Part shown: piece by piece, positions 9,666 through 17,972 of the stretch
How positions within the stretch are numbered: the stretch's first letter is position 1
How the letters are laid out: the number at the start of each line of letters is the position of its first letter
Source of the DNA: an actinobacterium acAMD-2
GTDB taxonomy: Bacteria > Actinomycetota > Actinomycetes > UBA12327
Length of the DNA: 49,738 nucleotides
Reading direction: 5' to 3'
Assembly (NCBI GenBank): GCA_000754455.1
Contig: JNSE01000021.1
Location: forward strand, 1 to 49,738
Notes under the pieces: generated by a model
Seen by the model: only the letters and a program-made list of their open reading frames with translations
Told to the model about the DNA's origin: nothing
Databases searched by the model: none
Position numbers and translations under genes: made by a program

Positions 9666-9703
9666 GCGCTCAACCTTAGCGAGAAATCCGCCACGGACAG
9701 GAG

Positions 9704-9775
9704 CTCCCGGACGAGGATTCGAACCTCGGTTCTCGGCACCAAAGGCCGGCGTCCTGCCAGCTAGACGATCCGGGA
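9704..9775 (-). tRNA. tRNA-Gln(UUG)
   Basis: Cloverleaf on the minus strand: acceptor arms TCCCGGA/TCCGGGA pair perfectly, D stem GTCT/GGAC, anticodon loop CTTTGGT giving UUG, T arm CGAGG-TTCGAAT-CCTCG. The outermost anticodon-stem pair (C-A) is mismatched. Discriminator G at 9704; CCA is not encoded. A tRNA-Gln beside glmU is, as I recall, also found in mycobacteria. Confidence 0.95.
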
Positions 9776-9842
9776 TTGGCGCGGAAACCACGCCTGAATG
9801 AGGCCAAGCCTAGAACGCTGCACCTCGCGCAGTGACATTGGG

Positions 9843-9848
9843 CATGAT
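9843..9848 (+). promoter_or_regulatory. -10 element CATGAT, leaderless start of tetR
   Basis: CATGAT followed by exactly six bases and the GTG at 9855. No Shine-Dalgarno sequence lies between, so the transcript probably starts at the GTG. Confidence 0.5.
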
Positions 9849-9854
9849 GGGCAC

Positions 9855-10496
9855 GTGAGTAACCAGTCCGAGACCATCCAGCCGTCATCACGGCCACGAA
9901 CCCGCATGAGCGGGAACGAACGACGTGAACAGCTCTTGGATATCGGTCGGTCCCTCTTCGCCGAACGCGGATTTGACGCCACCTCCGTTGAGGAGATCGC
10001 CACCAAGGCTGGGGTTTCCAAGCCCGTCGTGTACGAACACTTCGGCGGCAAAGAAGGCCTCTACGCGGTCGTCGTAGATCGTGAAGTGCAAAAACTCCTT
10101 GAAGCCATCAAGGGCTCGCTGACCGCTGGTCACCCGCGTGAGGTTCTTGAACGCGTGGCTTTCGCCCTGTTGGGTTACGTTGAGCAAAACTCCGATGGCT
10201 TTCGCATCTTGGTTCGCGATTCGCCCGTGGCAACGTCCACCGGTACGTTTTCTAGTTTGATCAGCGATGTGGCATCGCAAGTGGAACACCTGTTGTTCGA
10301 ACAGTTCCGCATGCGCGGCTTTGATACCCGTTACGCCCCGATGTATTCGCAGATGCTCGTTGGCATGGTTGCGCTCACCGGTCAGTGGTGGCTGGATGTG
10401 CGAGAGCCCAGCAAAGAAGAAGTCGTAGCCCACTTGGTGAACTTGTCGTGGAATGGATTGTCGGGTCTAGAAGCTGACCCACAACTCACTGACTAA
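9855..10496 (+). CDS. TetR/AcrR-family transcriptional regulator
   Basis: 213 aa. The N-terminal helix-turn-helix (ERREQLLDIGRSLFAERGF, then TSVEEIATKAGVSKPVVYEHF) is canonical; the C-terminal ligand domain is all helical and includes FRILVRDSP and MVGMVALTGQWWLD. It corresponds in position to the TetR gene next to glmU in mycobacteria (Rv1019 as I recall). Start GTG 9855 is chosen for its leaderless promoter geometry and because upstream codons look non-coding. Its stop directly abuts the opposing ispE stop. Target genes unknown. Confidence 0.92.
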   Translation: MSNQSETIQPSSRPRTRMSGNERREQLLDIGRSLFAERGFDATSVEEIATKAGVSKPVVYEHFGGKEGLYAVVVDREVQKLLEAIKGSLTAGHPREVLERVAFALLGYVEQNSDGFRILVRDSPVATSTGTFSSLISDVASQVEHLLFEQFRMRGFDTRYAPMYSQMLVGMVALTGQWWLDVREPSKEEVVAHLVNLSWNGLSGLEADPQLTD

Positions 10497-11435
10497 CTAA
10501 TGGCCCGGGCTAATCACGCGTGCGCCCTGGGCTGGGCCTTCAGCAGTTTTCACCGTCCGGCACACACCAGCAGAACTCAAGTTCACCGCGATATCCACTG
10601 CATGTGCGTGGTCTCGGGCTAGAAACGCACAGGTGGGTCCAGACCCAGAAACTAATCCCGCCAAAGCACCGGCTTCAAGCCCTGCATTAAGCACTCGTTG
10701 CAAATCCGCGCGCAAAGCCACCGCGGGTGCCTGCAAATCGTTGAGCAAAGCACTGGCCAAAGCCGTGGTGTCGCCAGAGCTGAGCGCTGTCAGGACGGCA
10801 TCAGGCACTCGCGGTTCAGGGATCGCGCGATCACCGCGCAGTTCGTCAAGTTTGGAATACACACTTGGGGTAGATAAGCCGCCCATGGCCAAGGCGAATA
10901 CCCAGTGGAATCCCCCACGTACCAACACCGAGGTCAATTGATCCCCACGACCTAATCCCAGCGCTGTTCCGCCGTGCAAGGAGAACGGCACATCAGCACC
11001 AAGTTCGGAAGCAAGCTGATACAACACCTCGCGGGGAACGTGTGACTCCCACAATGCATCGCACGCGACCAGAGTTCCGGCCGCATCGGCGCTGCCGCCG
11101 GCCATTCCCCCAGCAACCGGAATTCCTTTAGCAATGTGAATCGAAACATCAGCCACTGTGCCTAGGTGTCGGGCTAAGAGTTCGGCTGCGCGCCAAGCAA
11201 TGTTGGTGTGATCAGTGGGAACAACATCAGCACCCTCACCGGAAATGGTGAGTTCGATGCCACCACCAGGATTCGGGCTCACCGTGATGTCGTCAAAAAG
11301 TGACACGGCTTGAAAGACCGTCGCGAGATCGTGATAGCCATGTTCATCGAGTCCACCCACACACAAGGCCAGATTGACTTTGCCGGGAGCGCGCACCACA
11401 ACGGTTTCGGAAAACTCTGGGAGGGCGGCGGTCAT
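10497..11435 (-). CDS. ispE: 4-diphosphocytidyl-2-C-methyl-D-erythritol kinase
   Basis: GHMP kinase of the MEP isoprenoid pathway; phosphorylates CDP-ME. At 312 aa it is normal length. Motifs: APGKVNLAL (catalytic Lys19), the ATP loop PVAGGMAGGSADAAG (106-120), GADVPFSLHGGTALG with the catalytic Asp, and GSGPTCAF near the C-terminus. Its start overlaps the rsmA stop by 4 bp, so translation is probably coupled. The convergent tetR gene ends with no gap. Confidence 0.97.
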   Translation of the reverse strand: MTAALPEFSETVVVRAPGKVNLALCVGGLDEHGYHDLATVFQAVSLFDDITVSPNPGGGIELTISGEGADVVPTDHTNIAWRAAELLARHLGTVADVSIHIAKGIPVAGGMAGGSADAAGTLVACDALWESHVPREVLYQLASELGADVPFSLHGGTALGLGRGDQLTSVLVRGGFHWVFALAMGGLSTPSVYSKLDELRGDRAIPEPRVPDAVLTALSSGDTTALASALLNDLQAPAVALRADLQRVLNAGLEAGALAGLVSGSGPTCAFLARDHAHAVDIAVNLSSAGVCRTVKTAEGPAQGARVISPGH

Positions 11436-12301
11436 GAGCCCATTGTGCGCTGTCGGGCGATCGCAATCGCGACGAATTGGGCAACATCAAGGGCTTCGCC
11501 TCGAAGCGAGGGGTCGACTCCTGCCGTCTCGAGCAAAGCATCCACGGCTTCACGCGAGCCAGCCCACTGCGCAAGGGTTGAGCGCAAGGTCTTGCGGCGT
11601 TGGGCAAAAGCGGCATCGACGACAGCGAAGACTTGCTGTCGAGTGACTTCAGTTGTGATTGGCGCATGACGTTGGAGTGCCACCAATCCCGAATCCACGC
11701 GCGGCTGCGGCCAAAAGACTGTGGTTCCTACTGATCCAACCCGCGAAACTTCTCCGAACCATCGCGCCTTCACCGAGGGCACACCGTAGGTTCGCGAACC
11801 AGGTGGAGCCGCAAGACGATCAGCAACTTCTGACTGCACCATCACCAGCACCTTGGTTATCGAATCAAACGTCGCCAGCAAGTGAAGCAACACCGGCACA
11901 GAAACGTTGTACGGAAGGTTGGCTACCAATGCGGTTGGTTCTCGATCTAATGAATTGACCTGTAACGCATCGGCATTGATGATCTGTAGCCGATCGACCA
12001 ACGTCGGGGCTTGCTCGCTAACGGTCTTGGGCAAAGCACCAGCAAGAACATCATCAATTTCGACCGCGATAACGCGTTGCACCCGCGGAAGAAGTCCCAG
12101 TGTTAACGAACCCAGCCCTGGGCCTACTTCAAGGACGACATCTTGAGCGTCAACATCGGCCAGCTGCACAATCCGGCGGACCGTATTGGCATCGACAACA
12201 AAGTTTTGGCCACGTTGCTTGGTGGGACGCAGATTCAATTCGCTGGCTAACTGCCGAATGCGCACGGCACCTAGAAGTTGCGCGGCCTCATCAGCACTCA
12301 T
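11432..12301 (-). CDS. rsmA: 16S rRNA (adenine1518/1519-N6)-dimethyltransferase
   Basis: KsgA dimethylates two adjacent adenines in helix 45 of 16S rRNA. 289 aa. Motifs: TKQRGQNFVVDANTV, SAM motif I LEVGPGLGSLTLG, acidic IAVEIDD, and catalytic NLPYNVSVPVLLHLL. It lies between tatD (3-bp gap) and ispE (4-bp overlap). In mycobacteria rpfB commonly separates tatD and ksgA; it is absent here. Confidence 0.97.
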   Translation of the reverse strand: MSADEAAQLLGAVRIRQLASELNLRPTKQRGQNFVVDANTVRRIVQLADVDAQDVVLEVGPGLGSLTLGLLPRVQRVIAVEIDDVLAGALPKTVSEQAPTLVDRLQIINADALQVNSLDREPTALVANLPYNVSVPVLLHLLATFDSITKVLVMVQSEVADRLAAPPGSRTYGVPSVKARWFGEVSRVGSVGTTVFWPQPRVDSGLVALQRHAPITTEVTRQQVFAVVDAAFAQRRKTLRSTLAQWAGSREAVDALLETAGVDPSLRGEALDVAQFVAIAIARQRTMGS

Positions 12302-12304
12302 GGG

Positions 12305-13192
12305 CTACCACGGTCCAAAGACCCGCTCGGAGTTTGCCGAAATCGCCGCACATAGTTCCGCTTCGCTGCAATCCAAGGTCTGTGCCATGACGCGAACAGT
12401 GTGCGGAATCAAATAGGACGCATTAGGGCGGCCGCGAAATGGTGCTGGGGTGAGAAAGGGCGCATCGGTTTCGACCAAGATGCTGGTCAAGGGAGTAACA
12501 GCCAACGCTTCCCGCAACGAGTCGGCGTTCTTAAAGGTCACAGTGCCAGCAAAGGACAACATAAAGCCGCGATCAATGCACTCACGGGCAAAGGTGGCAT
12601 CCCCTGAGAAGCAATGCATCACCACAGTGTGAGGAGCACCGACCTCATCCACGATCGCCAACACATCATCGTGGGCATCGCGATCGTGAATCACGACCGG
12701 CTTGTTGACTTGCTTAGCAATAGCGATGTGCTGCTTGAACGAATGGTGCTGAGCCGCTCTACCCGACTCGTCGGTGCGGAAGTAGTCCAAACCTGTTTCG
12801 CCAACGGCACGTACTCGCTCATGCATCGCCAGCTCGGCGATCTCTGCTAACGCAGCATCGAGTTGATCCGCAGATTCAGCCGCTAGCCGGGGTGCCTCAT
12901 TGGGGTGCAGGGCCACAGCCGCCAGAACCGAGGGATGGGACTTTGCGGCCTCCACCGACCAGCGAGCACTCGGCAGGTCGCAACCAATTTGCACCACACG
13001 GTCGATACCGACAGCCGCCGCGGAACTCAGGGCTTCGGTGACATCCATCCACGTATCACCGTCACGAATATCGAGGTGGCAGTGACTGTCAGCGACTGCA
13101 ACGGCGAGTGGTTCAGGAGCAGGCGGGTACGAGGTATCGCGGGTTCGACCTTCATTTCGGCGCTCACGAACCGGTTGGAGGTCCTCACTCAT
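12305..13192 (-). CDS. tatD: TatD-family metal-dependent deoxyribonuclease/hydrolase
   Basis: Amidohydrolase-fold nuclease of the TatD family. Metal ligands are visible in DSHCHLDI, GETGLDYFR, VIHDRDAH, HCFSGD and ETDAPFLTPAPFRGRPN. At 295 aa it is slightly long owing to a 30-residue N-terminal extension that may not be translated. Its start overlaps the metG stop by 4 bp. Confidence 0.95.
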   Translation of the reverse strand: MSEDLQPVRERRNEGRTRDTSYPPAPEPLAVAVADSHCHLDIRDGDTWMDVTEALSSAAAVGIDRVVQIGCDLPSARWSVEAAKSHPSVLAAVALHPNEAPRLAAESADQLDAALAEIAELAMHERVRAVGETGLDYFRTDESGRAAQHHSFKQHIAIAKQVNKPVVIHDRDAHDDVLAIVDEVGAPHTVVMHCFSGDATFARECIDRGFMLSFAGTVTFKNADSLREALAVTPLTSILVETDAPFLTPAPFRGRPNASYLIPHTVRVMAQTLDCSEAELCAAISANSERVFGPW

Positions 13193-14805
13193 GAAGAAAA
13201 TTCCTCAGGATCTTCCAACCGTGGGAACAGCGAATCACCCTTAGTCAACACGCTGCCCGCAGGAAGCAGACCCCATTGGCCACAGTCTTGAATGCGTTGA
13301 CTGGCCAGCGATCCAAGCGCAACTTCGGCACCTAACTGCGACCACAACGATGCGCACGCCTTCGGCATCACCGGATTGAGCAGAACGGACAAGATGCGCA
13401 AACCTTCGGCCGCGGCGTACAACGTTGTTGCTACGGAATCACGGGCAGCCTGGTCAGTGTCCATCGTCTTGGCGACTTTCCACGGCTCTTGAATGGTGAG
13501 GTAGCCATTGACCGCATCGACCAGTTCCCACGTGGCATTGATCGCGCCGGAAAAACTCAAGGAGTCAACAGCAGAATCGGCTGCTTGTGCCGCTCGTGCC
13601 GCGACCTGAGCCAATTCCTTCTCAGCATCACCGGACGACACTGCTTCGGGCAACACGCCCTCAAAGTATTTGTTCGTCATCGCGGTCACACGAGAGGCGA
13701 GATTGCCCAATCCATTGGCGAGTTCAGCCGTGTAGCGCGCCGACATGTCTTCCCATGAGAACGATCCATCTTGTCCAAACGAAATCGCGCGCATGAAGTA
13801 GTAGCGAAAGGCATCAGAACCAAAATGATCAATGATCGCACTAGGAGCGATACCCGTCAGCTTGCTCTTACTCATCTTTTCGCCACCGACAAGCAACCAA
13901 CCATGAGCGAACACCTTCGCTGGCAACGGCAAACCCGCAGCCAAGAGCATGGCTGGCCAAATCACCGCGTGAAATCGCAAGATGTCCTTGCCCACCAGGT
14001 GAACATCGGCAGGGAAGGTCGATGCAAATTTTGATTGACCCGGCTCGTCTGTGTCTCCCAGGCCTACCGCCGTTGCGTAGTTAAGCAAGGCGTCAAACCA
14101 CACATACACAACCTGTGATTCGTCCCACGGAACTTTGATCCCCCAGTCAAATGTGGATCGAGAGATCGACAGGTCATCGAGGCCGGAACGAATGAAGGAC
14201 AAGACTTCATTTCGTGCACTGGCCGGTTCAACAGCGCTCGGGTTGGCCTCGTAGTGATCAAGCAATGCTTGGCCATAGCGGCTCAAGGCAAAGAAGTAGT
14301 TGGTCTCCGACAACATTTCCACCGGAGTGCTGTGAATGGGGCAACATTTTTGTCCCGCGTACTCGCCGGTTCCATCAATGAGGTCGCCCGCGACCTTGTA
14401 TTCCTCACACCCCACGCAATAGGGGCCTTCGTAGTCACCTTGATAGATGTGCCCAGCGTCATAGAGGGACTGGAGAAATGCTTGGACACGCTCGGTGTGA
14501 CGCGATTGAGTCGTGCGGATGAAATCGTCATTGGCGACATCGAGGGTGTGCAATACGGGCTTCCACGCCGACTCAACCAAGCGGTCAGCCCAGTCTTGCG
14601 GCGATACCCCGTTTGCTTCTGCAGTTCGCAAAACCTTTTGACCGTGCTCATCGGTTCCGGTCAGAAACCACACGTCTTCGCCACGTTGACGATGCCACCG
14701 CGTCAGCACATCCCCGGCCACGGTGGTGTACGCGTGACCGATGTGGGGAGCGTCGTTGACGTAATAGATAGGCGTCGTGACGAAGTAGGTCTTAGGTGAA
14801 CTCAC
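13189..14805 (-). CDS. metG: Methionyl-tRNA synthetase
   Basis: Class I synthetase, 538 aa, without the C-terminal tRNA-binding dimer domain. HIGH is in APHIGHAYTT, GTDEHGQKV follows, the zinc-knuckle region contains CVGCEEY and CCPIH, and the KMSKS loop is GGEKMSKSKLTG. The anticodon-binding helical domain ends at the C-terminus. GTG start at 14805. First gene of a metG-tatD-rsmA-ispE unit with 4-bp overlaps. Confidence 0.97.
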   Translation of the reverse strand: MSSPKTYFVTTPIYYVNDAPHIGHAYTTVAGDVLTRWHRQRGEDVWFLTGTDEHGQKVLRTAEANGVSPQDWADRLVESAWKPVLHTLDVANDDFIRTTQSRHTERVQAFLQSLYDAGHIYQGDYEGPYCVGCEEYKVAGDLIDGTGEYAGQKCCPIHSTPVEMLSETNYFFALSRYGQALLDHYEANPSAVEPASARNEVLSFIRSGLDDLSISRSTFDWGIKVPWDESQVVYVWFDALLNYATAVGLGDTDEPGQSKFASTFPADVHLVGKDILRFHAVIWPAMLLAAGLPLPAKVFAHGWLLVGGEKMSKSKLTGIAPSAIIDHFGSDAFRYYFMRAISFGQDGSFSWEDMSARYTAELANGLGNLASRVTAMTNKYFEGVLPEAVSSGDAEKELAQVAARAAQAADSAVDSLSFSGAINATWELVDAVNGYLTIQEPWKVAKTMDTDQAARDSVATTLYAAAEGLRILSVLLNPVMPKACASLWSQLGAEVALGSLASQRIQDCGQWGLLPAGSVLTKGDSLFPRLEDPEEFSS

Positions 14806-14864
14806 GCGCTGATCTTACGCGTGAACCCACTCAGCCTCCTGCACGCACGCCCACTGGTGCTGGA

Positions 14865-17015
14865 CTAGTGAAGGGTTCCAGCCCATTGACGTGTGCGGTG
14901 TCCGCGCAACCGAACTGATTCCCAACGGGCTCCGGCGATGAGCAAACCCACACCCACCACTGCCAACGACACCCACTGTGGAAGCAGGGCAGCTACGTCG
15001 GCAATTTGCGCAACAGAGATGACGATGACGGCCGCCACACCCGGCCAAAACACTCCGGCCCAATGGTTGCGCCCGCCCACGATGGCTAGGACTAAACCGA
15101 GGATGAGAAAACTGACGATTCGGATAACGGCTTCTGTTGATGGCGCTTCACCAGCACCGGAACTTCGCGTTAAGGAATCCTCCAACACCCACGCGACGGG
15201 AAACAGTAGAGCCGCAGTGATCGCCGGTGCCACACTGCTCCACGTGGAAACCACATGGTCATGAGTGAGCAAGACAACCGATAGACCGACCAACAACAAC
15301 GGCACCGCGATGAAGAGTCCATGCAACTCCGGGCCCAGACCCCACTGATCGATGTTGAGCCACTTCCACGCCAGGTGACCGCCTTCGGCAGCAAGAGCAC
15401 CGGCAAACCACAAAGTCCACACTGCGGAACGCATCCACGCTAATGCAGCGAGCAAACCAAACCCGGCCACGAGAAGCGCTGTAACAGCGGCTGGCTCAGC
15501 AACAGTGATGTCGGCTGGAAAGCGATTGACGTCGTTAAGCAATTGCTGGGACCACAGCAAGATCATGGCGAACGCGGTGAAGGCGGGAAGGCTTGTGGGC
15601 TTGCCGGGGCGTAGGCGAACGAGTACGAGGTGCAACACCACACACACGGCCACCGCTGTCAGCGCCACACCCAATCCAGTCCACCAGGGGTACTCGTCTC
15701 CAATCCACGCCGTGACGTCAGATCGCGGCAGATCGCTGAAGATCTCCTCATTGGTCACTGGTTGCGCGGTGGAAGCAAGGAATGGCAAAACCAGCGCACC
15801 CGCCCCAGCAATTGCGGCGAGGCGAATCAATGAACCGCTAACAAATCGAACGAGTGGCTCTTTACCTAGTTCCTCCTGACTCCATTGAGCGCGCGTCATC
15901 AGATGCGCGCCGGCAGACACCAAAACCACTGTCAAAAGGAACGCGGCAGGAATCAACACAAGGCGGTTGGCGGGATCATGGGCAGCAGCGAAAGTTCCGA
16001 TCGAAGAGACCACTAAGAGCACGGCCGCACCTGTTGGATAGGACCACCAGCGCGCACGCAAAGCGCGGTCTGTCACCAAGTAGGCCAAGGAACCAGCAAG
16101 AGCGATCGTCACAGCCACCAGGGCAATGAATCCACCGTCCGTGCCCGCATCATCAAGCTTGCCAGCAGTCGTCACCGCAATGACGCAAATGCCGATGAAC
16201 CCAGAGACGACCGCAAACCACTGCCACGGGACTCGATGCCAAGCGCGCTGTTGATCACTTAGAGCAAGACCGGTCATCGCAGCAGCGCCGGCGATGCAGA
16301 CTCCGCCAACCCACCAACCCACCCAGTCCGGCGCTTGTTCAGCGTCGAGGATTGGTGCGGAGGCAAATGCCATCAAGGCCATGTGCGAAAAGACCACTGC
16401 AGTCAAAATCGCGGCAGCTGGTTGGCGTTGTGCTTGGCGATAACTCCACAACAAGCCAAGAAGGGCTGCTGCCACAACCGACAATGCCCGTGGCCATGGC
16501 GAGAGCGCATCAGAAGAAATCCAAAAACTTGATGTGACAACCAGCAACAGCACGCCCGTGACTGACAGCGCACTTGCTGTCCCAGGAATTCGACGAGCCA
16601 AGCGATAACCGCCCGCAAGCGCGCCAACACCAGCAACAACAAGCACGAGAAGTTGGCCTATCGCACCCAGAACATCCCAAGCAAAGGCCGTAAAGGCAAT
16701 CGCAGCCGCCACTAAAGCAAAAACACCCGTTCCCAAGATAAATCCGGCAGCCGTGATTCCAGGGCGGGCTGGTCGCGGTTCAGCAATTTCCGGGCGAGCT
16801 TCGTCGGCCGCCACTACCGCGTCGTCAGCACCGTGTTCAAGTACCCATGAACGCTTGGTATCGATCCACTGCTCAAGATCAGTCAGATATTTCAATTCCG
16901 CTTGGGCAGCCGAGGACAGTTGCAGGCCACACGAAGGACATCGCAGGTCCCCGTTGTGTCCTGCGCTGGTCAATCCGTTGGAACAGCGTGGGCAGTGCAC
17001 CAAAGTTGTAGTCAC
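14865..17015 (-). CDS. Zinc-ribbon polytopic membrane protein, SCO7613 C-terminal-domain-like
   Basis: 716 aa. The N-terminus is a rubredoxin-like zinc ribbon (C8, C11, C26, C29: HCPRCSNG and CPSCGLQL), followed by a short helical linker (LTDLEQWIDTKRSWVLEHG). The rest is about 18-20 hydrophobic helices starting GITAAGFILGTGVFALVAAA. The layout resembles the actinobacterial SCO7613 C-terminal-domain membrane proteins, whose function is unknown. GTG 17015 has a CATCAT hexamer six bases upstream, suggesting a leaderless start. No catalytic motif recognised. Confidence 0.8.
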   Translation of the reverse strand: MTTTLVHCPRCSNGLTSAGHNGDLRCPSCGLQLSSAAQAELKYLTDLEQWIDTKRSWVLEHGADDAVVAADEARPEIAEPRPARPGITAAGFILGTGVFALVAAAIAFTAFAWDVLGAIGQLLVLVVAGVGALAGGYRLARRIPGTASALSVTGVLLLVVTSSFWISSDALSPWPRALSVVAAALLGLLWSYRQAQRQPAAAILTAVVFSHMALMAFASAPILDAEQAPDWVGWWVGGVCIAGAAAMTGLALSDQQRAWHRVPWQWFAVVSGFIGICVIAVTTAGKLDDAGTDGGFIALVAVTIALAGSLAYLVTDRALRARWWSYPTGAAVLLVVSSIGTFAAAHDPANRLVLIPAAFLLTVVLVSAGAHLMTRAQWSQEELGKEPLVRFVSGSLIRLAAIAGAGALVLPFLASTAQPVTNEEIFSDLPRSDVTAWIGDEYPWWTGLGVALTAVAVCVVLHLVLVRLRPGKPTSLPAFTAFAMILLWSQQLLNDVNRFPADITVAEPAAVTALLVAGFGLLAALAWMRSAVWTLWFAGALAAEGGHLAWKWLNIDQWGLGPELHGLFIAVPLLLVGLSVVLLTHDHVVSTWSSVAPAITAALLFPVAWVLEDSLTRSSGAGEAPSTEAVIRIVSFLILGLVLAIVGGRNHWAGVFWPGVAAVIVISVAQIADVAALLPQWVSLAVVGVGLLIAGARWESVRLRGHRTRQWAGTLH

Positions 17016-17093
17016 GTATTCATGATGACACCCAACTCCCCCAAACCGAAGGCCTTTAGGGGTGGTCTTAGGTCCGGTCTTTTTGAGGTGGGT

Positions 17094-17936
17094 CTACTGC
17101 TGACCCTTTGCGGCGACGACCGCGTCAAAGACCTCACGCTTTCGCGCACCCGTCGAGTGCGCCACGTCGGCTATGGCTTCTTTACGCGTCATCCCCGCAC
17201 TCTCTAGAGCGTGTACCTGCGCGACCCACTGGGCCGGATCACCGACTGCGGTATCAGTCGAGGCGCCTTGGACCACGATCGTGATTTCACCCTTGACCCC
17301 GTCAGCGGCCCAGAGCTCAAGCTCAGCCAACGTCCCTCGGCGAATCTCCTCGTAGGTCTTGGTCAACTCCCGGCACACTGCAGCGGGTCGATCACTTCCC
17401 AGTACTTCCTTCATCGTGGACAGGCTGGCCGAAAGTCGGTGCGGTGCTTCAAAGAAAATCATCGTTCGGGTTTCTCGCTCCAGTCCATGGAGAGACTTTG
17501 TTCGCTCGCCCGCTTTGCGAGGCAAAAACCCCTCAAAACAAAATCGGTCACTAGGCAATCCGCTCACAGCCAACGCCATCAGCACAGCCGATGGTCCAGG
17601 TAAGGCCGTGACTGCAATTCCAGCTTCCACCGCAGCTGAGACCAACCGAAAACCCGGATCGCTCACCGATGGCATACCGGCATCGGTAATGACGACAACC
17701 GTCAAACCAGCTTTCAAGTCAGCCACCAACCCCGGTGTGCGCTCGACCTCATTGGCTTCAAAGTAGGAAACAACTCGACCGGTGGGCACAATGCCCACAT
17801 CCGAACACAGGCGCTTAAATCTGCGAGTGTCTTCAGCAGCGATCACGTCCGCACTGGCTAGTTCACTGATTAGGCGTGCCGATGCATCCCGAAAGTCACC
17901 AATCGGTGAGGCGGCAAGAACTAGGCGTCCACTCAT
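17094..17936 (-). CDS. rsmI: 16S rRNA (cytidine1402-2'-O)-methyltransferase
   Basis: SAM-dependent tetrapyrrole-methylase-fold enzyme that 2'-O-methylates C1402 of 16S rRNA. Motifs: GRLVLAASPIGDFRDASARL, DVIAAEDTRR, VVVITDAGMPSVSDPGFRLV, ALPGPSAVLMALAVSGLP and FEGFLPRK. About 280 aa, normal. ATG at 17936 fits a leaderless start (CAAGAT, six bases, ATG); GTG 17942 is the alternative. The promoter region is shared with the divergent O-mannosyltransferase. Confidence 0.96.
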   Translation of the reverse strand: MSGRLVLAASPIGDFRDASARLISELASADVIAAEDTRRFKRLCSDVGIVPTGRVVSYFEANEVERTPGLVADLKAGLTVVVITDAGMPSVSDPGFRLVSAAVEAGIAVTALPGPSAVLMALAVSGLPSDRFCFEGFLPRKAGERTKSLHGLERETRTMIFFEAPHRLSASLSTMKEVLGSDRPAAVCRELTKTYEEIRRGTLAELELWAADGVKGEITIVVQGASTDTAVGDPAQWVAQVHALESAGMTRKEAIADVAHSTGARKREVFDAVVAAKGQQ

Positions 17937-17960
17937 ACCCACATCTTGGCACTGTCGCCC

Positions 17961-17966
17961 TACGAT
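17961..17966 (+). promoter_or_regulatory. -10 element TACGAT, leaderless start of pmt
   Basis: TACGAT, then GAAGTC, then GTG at 17973. The spacing places transcription start on the start codon. It lies in a 36-bp space between divergent rsmI and pmt starts. Confidence 0.55.
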
Positions 17967-17972
17967 GAAGTC

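Noticed and set aside
9666..9791. Extended N-terminus of glmU
   Set aside because: It would be encoded across tRNA-Gln and does not resemble GlmU.
14254..14799. 181-aa open frame opposite metG
   Set aside because: Antisense shadow with no family resemblance.
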